Source of the DNA: Symsagittifera roscoffensis
Lineage: Eukaryota > Xenacoelomorpha > Acoela > Convolutidae
DNA: 64,000 bases
Reading direction: 5' to 3'
NCBI RefSeq assembly: GCF_963678635.1
Contig: NC_087063.1
Coordinates: forward strand, 66,020,471-66,084,470
The notes below the pieces were generated by a model. The model saw only the letters and a list, made by a program, of their open reading frames with translations, was not told the DNA's origin and searched no databases. Below are positions 53,377 to 62,595 of this stretch, one piece after another; position 1 is the first letter of the stretch, and each line of letters starts with the position of its first letter. Position numbers and translations under genes: made by a program.

Positions 53377-55373
53377 TTAGCACAAGAACGTCTCTTGTCC
53401 ATATCATCCCTCGGTTTGTACCAATTGTTCCCTTGGTTTGCTGGTCCGTTGTTAAAATTTCCATAATTGTTCTTGTAATATCCAGATCTCGAAGGAGGTT
53501 TCAACAAAAGATACTCTTTTGATTTGAGCCTCAACTCCTCCGGTGTTGGCGCATTAGTTGATAGTGATGTGTAATGCATTGCTAGCATCGTACGAAGTTC
53601 ATCATTTTTCCCACCATCGATGAATTTTGAGGCTACGGCCAGGTTCATCCTTCGGTTTGACTCATCCGGTTGGCTGCGTCTTCTCAGCATTTCCAAATCA
53701 TCGAGAATTTTGTCTATTCTTTCATCTTCTCGTTGCCTCCGTTTCTCGAAGCGCATCATCGCCTGGTGCCCCTGCACCCCTGATCCGAAACGGTTTAACA
53801 AGATTTCGAAGATTTTCTCAGCAGTGTCACGTTGATACTGTTTCTTGGCCATGACACAGTTCAGGGCTGTCCCTTCTAAGTTGCTGGTGAGCGCGCTGCA
53901 TTCCTGTCTCTCCGACAAGTCCTCTTCCTCAAAATGCAGCTTCATTACCTCTATCCAGGTATCAATACAGCCATCAGATTCGTCTTTGTAGCATCTTGGC
54001 TTCTTAAAGACTCTTCTGGACTTCTCACTGCGTTCATTGGTTCTAGATAACCTCGTCAGGAATGTCTCCAAAGACCTGTTCAGGGGTTCAAATGCTGTGG
54101 CCATTGCCGTAGCATCCCTTGAGTGTCCCGCTTGAGTGTCCTCACACCTTGTCGAAGGCTCTGTGTGCGGTGCATCCCTGCAATCCGAATCACCATGAGC
54201 GTTTCCCGCTTGACCTACATGACTCCTCTTCGGGCTTGCATGCCCCCTGTTGCCGGAATCACTTCTCCCAGTCGCATGTGTGCCTTGCGTTGGTCGTTCG
54301 TCAGAGGTCTGTCTGTTCCCCGTTGAATTTGCTCTACTGTTCGGGCCCCATGCTGTATTACCCCTTGTGGCATAGCCTGATGAACTGCCCCTGCCTCTAG
54401 TGGATCCATATGTCTTCCTCCTTTGATGTTCATTGAAGTTCACCCTCGGTTCCCTGCTGGGACCTCCCGAGTTCGGCTCTGCTTCTTTTGGTCCACTCTT
54501 GCTGCTTAGTAGCCCGTCCAATCTATCCATGATAGCCTGCGTTCGCCTCTCCATCATCGCGTCTATCTTTGTGTCAAGAGACCCAAGAGACTGTTCTTGC
54601 TGAATTCTTAACTTCTCCATGTCGGCTCTTAAGCGTAACTCCCTCTGTTCCGCCTCTCTTGTCATTCGCGACAAGTTCCTCGTCATATGTTCGTCCGTTC
54701 TTTCTTTCAAGCGTTTTTCGCTTCTGCCAACTTCTTGTCTGTTGCGGTTTATTTCTTCCCGTAGACTTTCTCTTTCAATGTGAACTGCTCTTTCTAGTTC
54801 ACTCATCCTTATCGACATTTGTTCATTTTGTTCTCCTAAACTGCCCACTATGTTGTTTAAGGCTTCCTCTAGTGCTGCCCCGTTATCCACGAGTGGCGTC
54901 ACTAGTGGCGGTGTAACCCTGTCGGTCCCAGGTAACTTCGTGCTTGTCGAGATCCGGGCCTTGACTCTCTGCTTCAACGTCTTTTCATTATTTATTTCTG
55001 GATCCATTAACGCATTGCCTAGCCCTCTGGTTCTACTCTCTTCAAGTTGTGGCTCCGAACTTGTCCTAATCGCGAAGTCCTTTGACTGGCCCGGTGTGTT
55101 TGCCTCCTTGCTTATCGTTGTCACTACACCAAATTTGTCCATGGTTCCAGTCTCTCTTCCGACGTGTGCCTCACTCTCCTGGATCGAACTATTGAGGCTG
55201 ACTTGAGATCCAAAGTCCCCTTGCTCTTCTTCATCTTCCTCATCCTCCTGGGACTCACCATCGTTTCCTGCTCCTCCTCCCATGCTGAATGGAAAGAAGT
55301 TTCCTAAGGTGTTCTTCATTCTTTCTGAGAACGATGACGACGTTGTTTGCTTCCCAGTTCCGCTTGCCATCAT
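53322..55373 (-). CDS. gag: Element 1 Gag
   Basis: 683 codons from two successive ATGs. In order: an acidic start (GGGAGNDGESQEDEEDEEEQ), a long helical stretch (EQNEQMSIRMSELERAVHIE onward), an Arg/Gly/Ser-rich disordered part, then the capsid-like domain: GCIDTWIEVMKLHFEEEDLS, LEGTALNCVM, EKIFEILLNRFGSG. The end is a zinc knuckle (CANCSSTDHHVSAC). Expected to form the particle and bind genomic RNA. The matching region of element 2 Gag aligns without gaps over the capsid core. The ORF upstream probably holds its true N terminus. Confidence 0.88.
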   Translation of the reverse strand: MMASGTGKQTTSSSFSERMKNTLGNFFPFSMGGGAGNDGESQEDEEDEEEQGDFGSQVSLNSSIQESEAHVGRETGTMDKFGVVTTISKEANTPGQSKDFAIRTSSEPQLEESRTRGLGNALMDPEINNEKTLKQRVKARISTSTKLPGTDRVTPPLVTPLVDNGAALEEALNNIVGSLGEQNEQMSIRMSELERAVHIERESLREEINRNRQEVGRSEKRLKERTDEHMTRNLSRMTREAEQRELRLRADMEKLRIQQEQSLGSLDTKIDAMMERRTQAIMDRLDGLLSSKSGPKEAEPNSGGPSREPRVNFNEHQRRKTYGSTRGRGSSSGYATRGNTAWGPNSRANSTGNRQTSDERPTQGTHATGRSDSGNRGHASPKRSHVGQAGNAHGDSDCRDAPHTEPSTRCEDTQAGHSRDATAMATAFEPLNRSLETFLTRLSRTNERSEKSRRVFKKPRCYKDESDGCIDTWIEVMKLHFEEEDLSERQECSALTSNLEGTALNCVMAKKQYQRDTAEKIFEILLNRFGSGVQGHQAMMRFEKRRQREDERIDKILDDLEMLRRRSQPDESNRRMNLAVASKFIDGGKNDELRTMLAMHYTSLSTNAPTPEELRLKSKEYLLLKPPSRSGYYKNNYGNFNNGPANQGNNWYKPRDDMDKRRSCANCSSTDHHVSACPAYKQG

Positions 55374-55786
55374 AGTGTTGTCTGTCGGGGTCTCCTAGTT
55401 GCCGCTACTTCAGTTGAGATGTCGGACAGTTCCGACATCTCTTCCCGATCCAATGTCCCGGTGGAAGTGGCAAAATCGTGGCCTTGTTCTACCGGAGTAG
55501 ATTCACCCGCCAGCCTTCTGCCTCTCCCTTCCAGTCCATTTACTCCCTGGTTGTCGTTCATGGTATGGTCCGTATTGACCTCCACTTCTAGCAGTTCTCT
55601 TCGCTCTTCTGAGGTCTTCTGACTTCTCGTTTCAACCATTCTGCCTGAAACCGTCTCCTCTTTATCGGACCGGGATCGCTTGATCCAATCCACAAAAGGA
55701 TCGGTCATCGTTTTTCTTTGCTTTTCAGGTATGAATTTCCTAGAGCTATTACCTCGTTTTGGTATCCTTGACTTGTCTAGACTCAT
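55370..55786 (-). CDS. Element 1 Gag N-terminal segment, frameshifted
   Basis: 138 codons from an ATG, basic then acidic (KSRIPKRGNSSRKFIPEKQR, MVETRSQKTSEERRELLEVE). Element 2 has the same beginning (RRSRVPVAEKRSTESK and MVNTRSSRENKTKE) upstream of its Gag. I infer that this segment and the 683-codon ORF are one Gag, separated by a -1 change at about 55,373. Confidence 0.6.
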   Translation of the reverse strand: MSLDKSRIPKRGNSSRKFIPEKQRKTMTDPFVDWIKRSRSDKEETVSGRMVETRSQKTSEERRELLEVEVNTDHTMNDNQGVNGLEGRGRRLAGESTPVEQGHDFATSTGTLDREEMSELSDISTEVAATRRPRQTTL

Positions 55787-58700
55787 CCTCTATTTGTCAC
55801 TTTTTAATGCCTATACTTAACTCGATTGCTAGAGACCTTATAGTTTTATTAACAATAAAAATGACACAACACAATAAATTCCGCAAGATTCTATTAAATA
55901 GTGACCAAGAATCCCTGTATGTTGTCAGAGTACAGTTTGTATAAAATTTATTCACACTAACCGATTATCGGTCCAAAGATTTTGAAATTAGCACAATATG
56001 ATGTTATCAGTCAATTTAAAAGATAGTGTACTCACTACCCAATCAAGCACAGTTTATGTTGATTTAAAATCAAAAACAAATAATTTATTTTGACACAATA
56101 TGAATGTATTCTTTAAAAAAACGTATGTGTCTTGTACTCTTAGTCGGTCGCAGTACAATAGTCGAACCTGTCTTTTAAAGAAAAAAGTTTTCCCTGCTAG
56201 GTGCTGCACCAAACAGACAAAACTTTGAAGGCAGTAATTTTCTCAAGTGGGCGTCTATTGCACCCACCGAGTACTGTGTTACCTATCTGCCTTCGGACTG
56301 CCCGAGCTAGACCTACTAAAATCCTCAGGGCAGTCACTTTTCCCAAAAACGTATTATGTTTCAATCCACACCAATGAATCACGCTCATTTTAATTTAGAC
56401 TTAGTGTCGCGAATATCCGAGTTCGGACCTGTTTTGTATTAGTCTGGTTCTTATTGAAAGGCAAGTTACCAGTGCATTCACTGATACCTAGCCTGTGTGC
56501 TAATAACCTAACACCTCTCACTTTTCAGTCTTTCTTTCGTCTACCTAAGTCCTTAATAAAATAATACCCCTCCGGATTGGCACAAATAGGACCATTCCGG
56601 ATTGATAGAATCTAGACCCCTCCGGATTTGGACCCCTCTGAGTTGGTTAATAGAAGACCCCTCCGGATTTGGACCCCTCCGAATTAGCAACTATAAGACC
56701 CCTCCGGATTCGGACCGCTCCGGATTTGTAAAAAGTAGCTTTTCGGAGATTTCCTGTTTTCAACCTATACCCCTCCTGATACGTTCTGCGTTGCCTTTAT
56801 GCTGTTTGAATTAACTGGGAAGGGTATAGTGTACTTTCCTAGACCCCTCCGGATTGAAGTTAAGGCACTTATTTGACAATTCACACTAACGGTGAAGGGT
56901 CTTATCACTTGCCTAATTTCGACTCTATTATGGTTGTCTCGTGCCTTCAGCCCTCCCTTTTGGTCTAGAATGGCCTAAAGTTACTTTATTCAACCGCTAT
57001 TACCTTTTGGTAGGGGTCTAAGGGTTTTTCAGAAAAATTTATAAAACGTGAAGGGTGTACCCCTCCGGATTTGTGTAATTTGCTAAAAACAATCTCAAAA
57101 AATTTTCTCGCTCGCTTTTCCAAAAAAATTTCTGACCCTATCAGTAAGCTCAGCTAATTTCTGATCTATTGGTACCAAGATCAACTCAATATGCTCAGTA
57201 GTTCCAAAGTTATTAACTAAAACGTCTTTCTTGCAAACTCAAAAAATTTCTCGCTTATAGGCTCCACCTAACTTTTTCCGCAAATCTGGTCCTTCCGACC
57301 TAAAAATTATTGATCTGGGCTCAGAAGGCCTATACTCTTCTAGTTCAATGCAAAAGAGCAAAAGACCCGATCTAAAACGCTTTTGCAGAAAAAATTTTCG
57401 AAAAACTATGCTACCTGGACCCCTCCGGATTGATGAATCCACCAAATCAAACACGTTATGTTCGATTTCTCTGCAACCCGGAAGGCTTTCGGGTAGCGGG
57501 TTTTAAAACTCGTAGATTCGCTAGTGGAAGTTGTCCGAACAACTATTTTTACTGTCCTAACTCAAAGATTTCAAAAAATTTTCTGATTTTATAGTGTTTC
57601 TTACTATCAAAAAATGGGAAAATTTGGTTTTTGGTACCAAACTAGTTCCAACCACTTCCGAACTAAACTTAACCGGTTCTATCTATTATGGTAGTGCAGT
57701 TACTATGTAACACACTAACTTAGCGCTTTTTTCCGTTTCAAAAAATATCGATATCTCAAAAATCGCGACTTGTGGGGGGATCAAAATATCGCTATTTTGA
57801 CCCTAAAAACCGGTCTGTTTTCGTTGTTTTTCACTGAAAAACGGTATAAGACTATTAATATAGGCTATATAAGTAATAATATTAGTAATACTATACCCCT
57901 CCGGGTTTGTTTATTATCCGAATTAAGGTGCTTAACTCGGATATTCGCAGTTCGGTGAAGGGTCACTACAGTGCAGCACTGTCGAGCCCCCCACAGATTA
58001 CTATCTTACTTTTTGTACCAAAAGGGATACAAAACTTGTTAACGATACCCAACAGTCGATTGTTGTTGTCGTTGAGCCCCTTCTTGTTGTTCCTTGTACT
58101 GCTTGCCGGATCGGTCTTCACCCAAGACCCTTCCGAATTGAGCGCAAATCAGCTGACCCTTCCGGATTGAGCGCAATTTATCATTAACGTGCTTAAATGC
58201 TCAAATAACCCTACAGTACAAGCCTCACAAACGGGCTACAAAACTGATCGTAACAATCCTGACTGATATAAATGCCTGTAACAACAATATATCTATCAAC
58301 AACAAACGGGGGGGTTGGATCACATCTTGTCTGGGGGGATGATTTCTACTGATTTTTTACTTTTTTCACTGTTTTTGGTTTTTTCGGTTATTTTTTATGT
58401 TTTTTGTTTTTCTTGGGTACTATACTACTTTTTGTTTGGTTTTACTTATATCTTTAAGTGTTTTTGGTCACAAACCACTCAGGGGACGAGGGGACGGCCG
58501 ATCGCCCCACCCTTCCTGGTTCGTGAATTTTTGGTCTTAACTAGGTTAAAAAACTATTCACGGCAATCCGGAAGGCCTCCGCGTTCCAAACTACCCTTCC
58601 GCCCCGGCGGTTTAGGCCTATTAAGGGCGTTATTGTGAGCATCCGCTCGGCGCGGAGTGCTCGTTAACGGTTCTGCCGGTCATGATGTTAAAAAGAATAA
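55787..58700 (-). other. Long 5' leader of element 1 with CCGGATT repeats
   Basis: About 2.9 kb between the primer-binding site and the first ORF. The plus strand shows some sixteen copies or close variants of ACCCCTCCGGATT (on the RNA: AATCCGGAGGGGT) between 56,569 and 58,160, densest at 56,569-56,720. No ORF is convincing. Leaders this long and repetitive often hold packaging or translation signals; that role is inference. Confidence 0.7.
58637..58662 (-). promoter_or_regulatory. Stem-loop next to the primer-binding site
   Basis: GAGCA-TCCGC-TCGGC-GCGGA-G-TGCTC forms a 10-bp stem with one bulged base, 38 bases downstream (on the RNA) of the primer-binding site. Its GC content stands out from the surroundings. 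A dimerisation or packaging hairpin is a reasonable guess. Confidence 0.5.
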
Positions 58701-58715
58701 CACCCAGGAGCGCCA
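58701..58715 (-). promoter_or_regulatory. Primer-binding site of element 1
   Basis: The minus strand reads TGGCGCTCCTGGGTG, 12 bases inside the 5' LTR. The first 13 bases are identical to the site in element 2. Confidence 0.75.
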
Positions 58716-58727
58716 TAAAAACATGTA

Positions 58728-59641
58728 TGTAACATTCGCCCGGAAGATACATATCGACGGATAACAAAACTAAGTCTTAAGACGACTGGCTAGCGCCTAA
58801 ACAGAGCTTTGTATGCTTTTCACCGTCTCTACCAAGCCAGTACTTTTCGGTGGTCCTTCTAACATCGGGTCGACAAAAACGTTACTGTTCTCCGGCTTCG
58901 ACCAGAACGCTCAAATTAACTTAATTACATGCAAATAGTGAGCTCATGGCTGGGTCTCAGTATCCCCAGACCACGAGGTCACTCCTAAAAACAGGGTTAC
59001 TACTTATTATATTACTATTGTTTTTGTTCAGTAGATAAAAATCATCATCTCCATCGAAGATGGATCAACCCTCTCCCCCAACTCCTAGCACCTCATCCTT
59101 GTCAAAACTAATCCAAATATCAATTAAATTCAAGTCAGGACATGACAGGATGCTAAAAGTTCACACGAGTCAATAAAAGTTTTCCGTCCCGAGACCCTTC
59201 CGGATTCTTGAATCCGGTGAATCAAGCCCGTTGATCTCGATTTCTTCCCAATCCGGAAGGCTGATTTCTTACCCTTCACCGTTGTTCGCAACGGCCTTGC
59301 AACTATTGTAGCAGCACAATAGTTGCAACTCGGAACGTTTTCTGCAATCTGCTGCTGTTTTTCTTATCACGATTGTCGTTGCTATCGTCAGCGCAACTAA
59401 TGTTGTTGTTGTTTCTTCTCTCGTTTTTTGTTAAAATGGCCGTTTCAGCATTTCTCAGAAATGTGACGTCATCATTCGAGTTTTTGAAATTTTAAAATAC
59501 TAGAATATTCCAGCCCTCACCGTTTGGCTAAACGTTCCAATAACGCCCTTAGTTCTTAAAAACCACCAATCCGGAAGGCTTACTGCTAAAATTCCGAATT
59601 CTGCAGAGATTGCATTTTGGCCATTCTGGTCGAATGTCACA
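58728..59641 (-). repeat. 5' LTR of element 1, 914 bp
   Basis: On the minus strand it begins TGTGACATTCGACC and ends GGGCGAATGTTACA. It is uninterrupted and nearly identical to the split 3' LTR. It contains copies of the AATCCGG motif found in the leader and a CAACTATTG inverted pair around 59,295-59,325. Promoter elements were not assigned. Confidence 0.93.
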
Positions 59642-60328
59642 CATACTTAGGTCTCGAGCTACCCAAAATACACGAACGCCGTTAAAAACAGGGTCGGAAA
59701 AATCCGTTAAGTTACTTTTTATTGGACAGTGGAACTTTGATCCATTTCAGATGGATCAACCTAAAACTCGCCTTATCTCAACATAACAATCATAAAAAAC
59801 ACTCGAGAAAACTAAATTTGGAACTCACATGTCGAAACACTCGAGAAAAGGGAGTAATTAAATTAATGAGCAACTCGAGAATTAAATAAGATAACTTGAT
59901 AAATTCAATACTAATCAGTTTTAATAACAGAAATAAGTTTAGACTCTAGAATTGAAGTTTTAGTCTGAACCATTGGGACACTCCAGCTGTCCACCTTTCC
60001 GTTGAAGGTTCACTCTGGTTCAGTTTGAATAATTGCTCTCTTCTCTCGTGATTATCTCGCCTCCTATTTCAGGATAAGACGGCTCTACTCGTGTCTTATT
60101 TTGTATCTGGAAATTGCAAATAGCAATTTCCTGCTGTTTTCTTCAGTATTTTCCCGCCATTGTAAATTCGGTCGTTCTGATTTTTTACTTTTTTGTTTTC
60201 AGTTGTTGCGAGAAAACTGAGCATGACAGGCTCCATTCGAAATTTTGAAAAATAAAACTTCACTCGAAAATCACGTATTTCCGTGTCCCTCAAGGTCAAA
60301 CTTCCAGATATGACCGACTGGCACAGGA

Positions 60329-62595
60329 ACAAACTCATAAAACAAAAATGACAGTGACTTTGACACCAGATTAGTTGGATCAAACCTTTATATTAATTAA
60401 ATAGTATACCCATACTGTTTTATAAGACCGATCGTTTCGATCAACCTAGCAATCCAATCCAGCAACCTCAATAAGGTGCCCAAAAGGGGGGCGTTGTTAA
60501 GGGTTTTGAGATAGCTTGCTACTTAGCTGGACAACTAGGAGACTTGACTGGAAGAGGTGACCAGCCGAGTGGGAAAGTGGTTCACAAGGATTGAGCCGAA
60601 CCCTTAGGAGACTTGACTGGAAGAGGTGACCAGCCAAGTGGGGAGGTGGTGCTGGTGTCAAGTGCAGTGCACGTCAAGGGGACAACCAGCACGGGACCGC
60701 TACAACAAGAGGAGGATGCACAGGGGTGTTCTAAAGTTGGACAAACGGGTATCGTTAAAATCCACATTACATTATAGGAAATAAGTGTAAAATTGGATAA
60801 GCGGAGCCCCATTGTTTTGAGGAAGTTTTAACTCAAGCAGGTCTGGAAACAGGCCTACGGTTTTCTCTCGAGAGGTTTAGCATCCGGCGCTTAAGGGAAT
60901 TTTCGGCTTAGGAGGGGGGCTAAAGAGGGGAGAGGTTAGAAGGGGGGCTGGTTAGGTTAAAGGTTGGTGGCTGTAAAGTGTAAAAAGGGGGGACACATTA
61001 GAGTAACTAATTGATCGGCATCGTCGATTTAGTTACATTAGATTCTTACACGCGTCGGTTATAAGGAGCGGATATCCAAAGTTAACATAGAATTAAGGTA
61101 GGTACCCTGGTCGGATCGGTAGGGGAAAACGGACATAGACTGTTTTTGTGATACACCATAATATCGCTTGTAGGGCGTAGGAAAACGCGTGGCAATCGGG
61201 TACCAGACGTTTTTTCAGGACAAAGGTTGACATTTGTCAGCTTTGAATTTTAGATGGGTTCATCTCTCTGTTTTTATAATTTTTCCTGTTTAAACTTTTA
61301 CATTTTAGTGAGAATTTGTTATCGGTATTTGAACGAACAGGTAATCACAAGATACCTGCGAAGAAGTTGGGGTTTCAAATTGCCTGAAACAACGAAAGGG
61401 AGATAATTACAGGGGGGTCAGTATTTGAAGCTTTTGGCCATTAAGATAGGGTTTTTGGGAAAATTTTTACTAGAGCTCAAGTGGTGGTACACGGTACAGT
61501 GGTTCAAGAGTCCCCACAACGAAGAGGAAGAAATCCTACTATCCAGACACTTGGTGAAAAGTCTTGGGACAATACCGAAGAAGTCTTGGGACAGTGCAGT
61601 CTAGGGACGGTCTTGGAGCAGTGCAGTCTTGGGACAGTCTTGGGACGGTGCAGTCTTGGGACAGTCTGGGGCCAGAGCAATCTTGGTACGGTCTTGGTAA
61701 AACACAGTCTTGGGACACTGGTCTTGGGACAGTGGTCTTGGGACAGTAGTCTTGGGACAGTAGTCTTGGGACAGTGGTCTTGGGACAGTGGTCTTGGGAC
61801 AGTGGTCTTGGGACAGTGGTCTTGGGACAGTAGTCTTGGGACACTAGTCTTGGGACAGTAGCCTTGGGACACTAGTCTTGGGACAGTAGTCTTGGGACAA
61901 TAGTCTTGGGACAGTAGTCTTGGTACGGTAGTCTTAGGGCAAAGGTCTTGCGACAGCAGTCTTGGGACAGTAGTCTTGGGACACTAGTCTTGGGACAATA
62001 GTCTTGGGACAATAGTCTTGGGACACTAGTCTTGGGACAGTAGTCTTGGGATAGTAGTCTTGGGACACTAGTCATGGGACAGTAGTCTTGGGACAGTAGT
62101 CTTGGGACAGTAGTCTTGGGACAGTAGTCTTAGGGCAAGGGTCTTGGGACAGTGGTCTTGGGACACTAACAAGAAGTACTGGGACAGCGCCGAATAGTCT
62201 TGGGACAGTAGAGAGAAAGCTTGGGACAGCACGAAGAAGTGGGGTGACGGTACTAAAGGGTCTTAAGACAGGACGAAATAACTGAATCAAAAGCAATAGG
62301 ACTAGTCGGAACGCGATACTGTTAGGATCACGAATTAGTAAAATTTTAATAAAATTTTATAAGGAACAGAAAAGTAGTTTTTCTTTTCCTTATCAAAATT
62401 TGTTTTTATTCTTAGAATAGGATTTTGTAAATACCAATATTGTAAATAGAATCAATTGTAAATAAAAATCATGAGACGGAGCAGGGTACCGGTGGCTGAA
62501 AAAAGATCTACAGAATCAAAGACAAAATACAACTCGTCGTTACGTAAAATGACATCTATGGGCCCAAAGGTAACAAAGAAAACTTTTCAGTTAGC
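60329..62595 (+). other. Leader of element 2, continued
   Basis: About 2.3 kb without a supported gene. It contains a direct repeat (GACTTGACTGGAAGAGGTGA at 60,541-60,560 and 60,610-60,629) and the GTCTTGGGACAGT minisatellite. An upstream stretch at about 62,471-62,595 (RRSRVPVAEKRSTESKTKYN) is the start of Gag in another frame. Confidence 0.7.
61561..62215 (+). repeat. Minisatellite, unit GTCTTGGGACAGTA
   Basis: Dozens of consecutive copies of a 14-16-bp unit GTCTTGGGACAGTA with variants (ACAGTG, ACACTA, ACAATA, TACGGT) inside the leader of element 2. Open frames through it on both strands are periodic artefacts. Confidence 0.95.

Larger units (their letters stand above)
38680..59641 (-). 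mobile_element. Element 1: ~20-kb Ty3-type LTR retroelement with extra ORFs
   Basis: Two 914-bp LTRs with TGT...ACA ends (58,728-59,641 and 38,680-40,496 after removing a nested 903 bp) enclose a primer-binding site, a ~2.9-kb leader, gag, protease, RT/RNase H/integrase with an unusual C-terminal domain, then ~5 kb of further ORFs, and a polypurine tract beside the 3' LTR. The target duplication is CAT (38,677-38,679 and 59,642-59,644). Without the nested LTR it is 20,059 bp, large for a Ty3 element. LTRs of equal length and near identity point to recent insertion, yet the ORFs are frameshifted at several junctions. Confidence 0.9.
38465..60325 (-). mobile_element. Solo LTR2 (minus), split by element 1
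   Basis: Minus-strand LTR2 is present in two parts: 38,465-38,679 (its 3' part, starting TGTAACAG on the plus strand) and 59,645-60,325 (its 5' part, ending TGGCACA). Together they make about 896 bp, matching the 900-bp intact copy at 38,997-39,896. It is flanked by GGA on both sides. Element 1 sits inside it, between two copies of CAT. Confidence 0.85.

Noticed and set aside
46568-56514. Shared 14-mer TAATAACCTAACAC after pol and in the leader of element 1, as possible splice signals
   Set aside because: One shared 14-mer within 20 kb is near chance expectation, and neither site is a convincing donor or acceptor.
61481-62296. Several ORFs on both strands over the minisatellite (repeating SLGTV, LGQWSWDS or VPRLLSQD)
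   Set aside because: The short period of the repeat lacks stop codons in several frames at once. The periodic translation is an artefact of the minisatellite.
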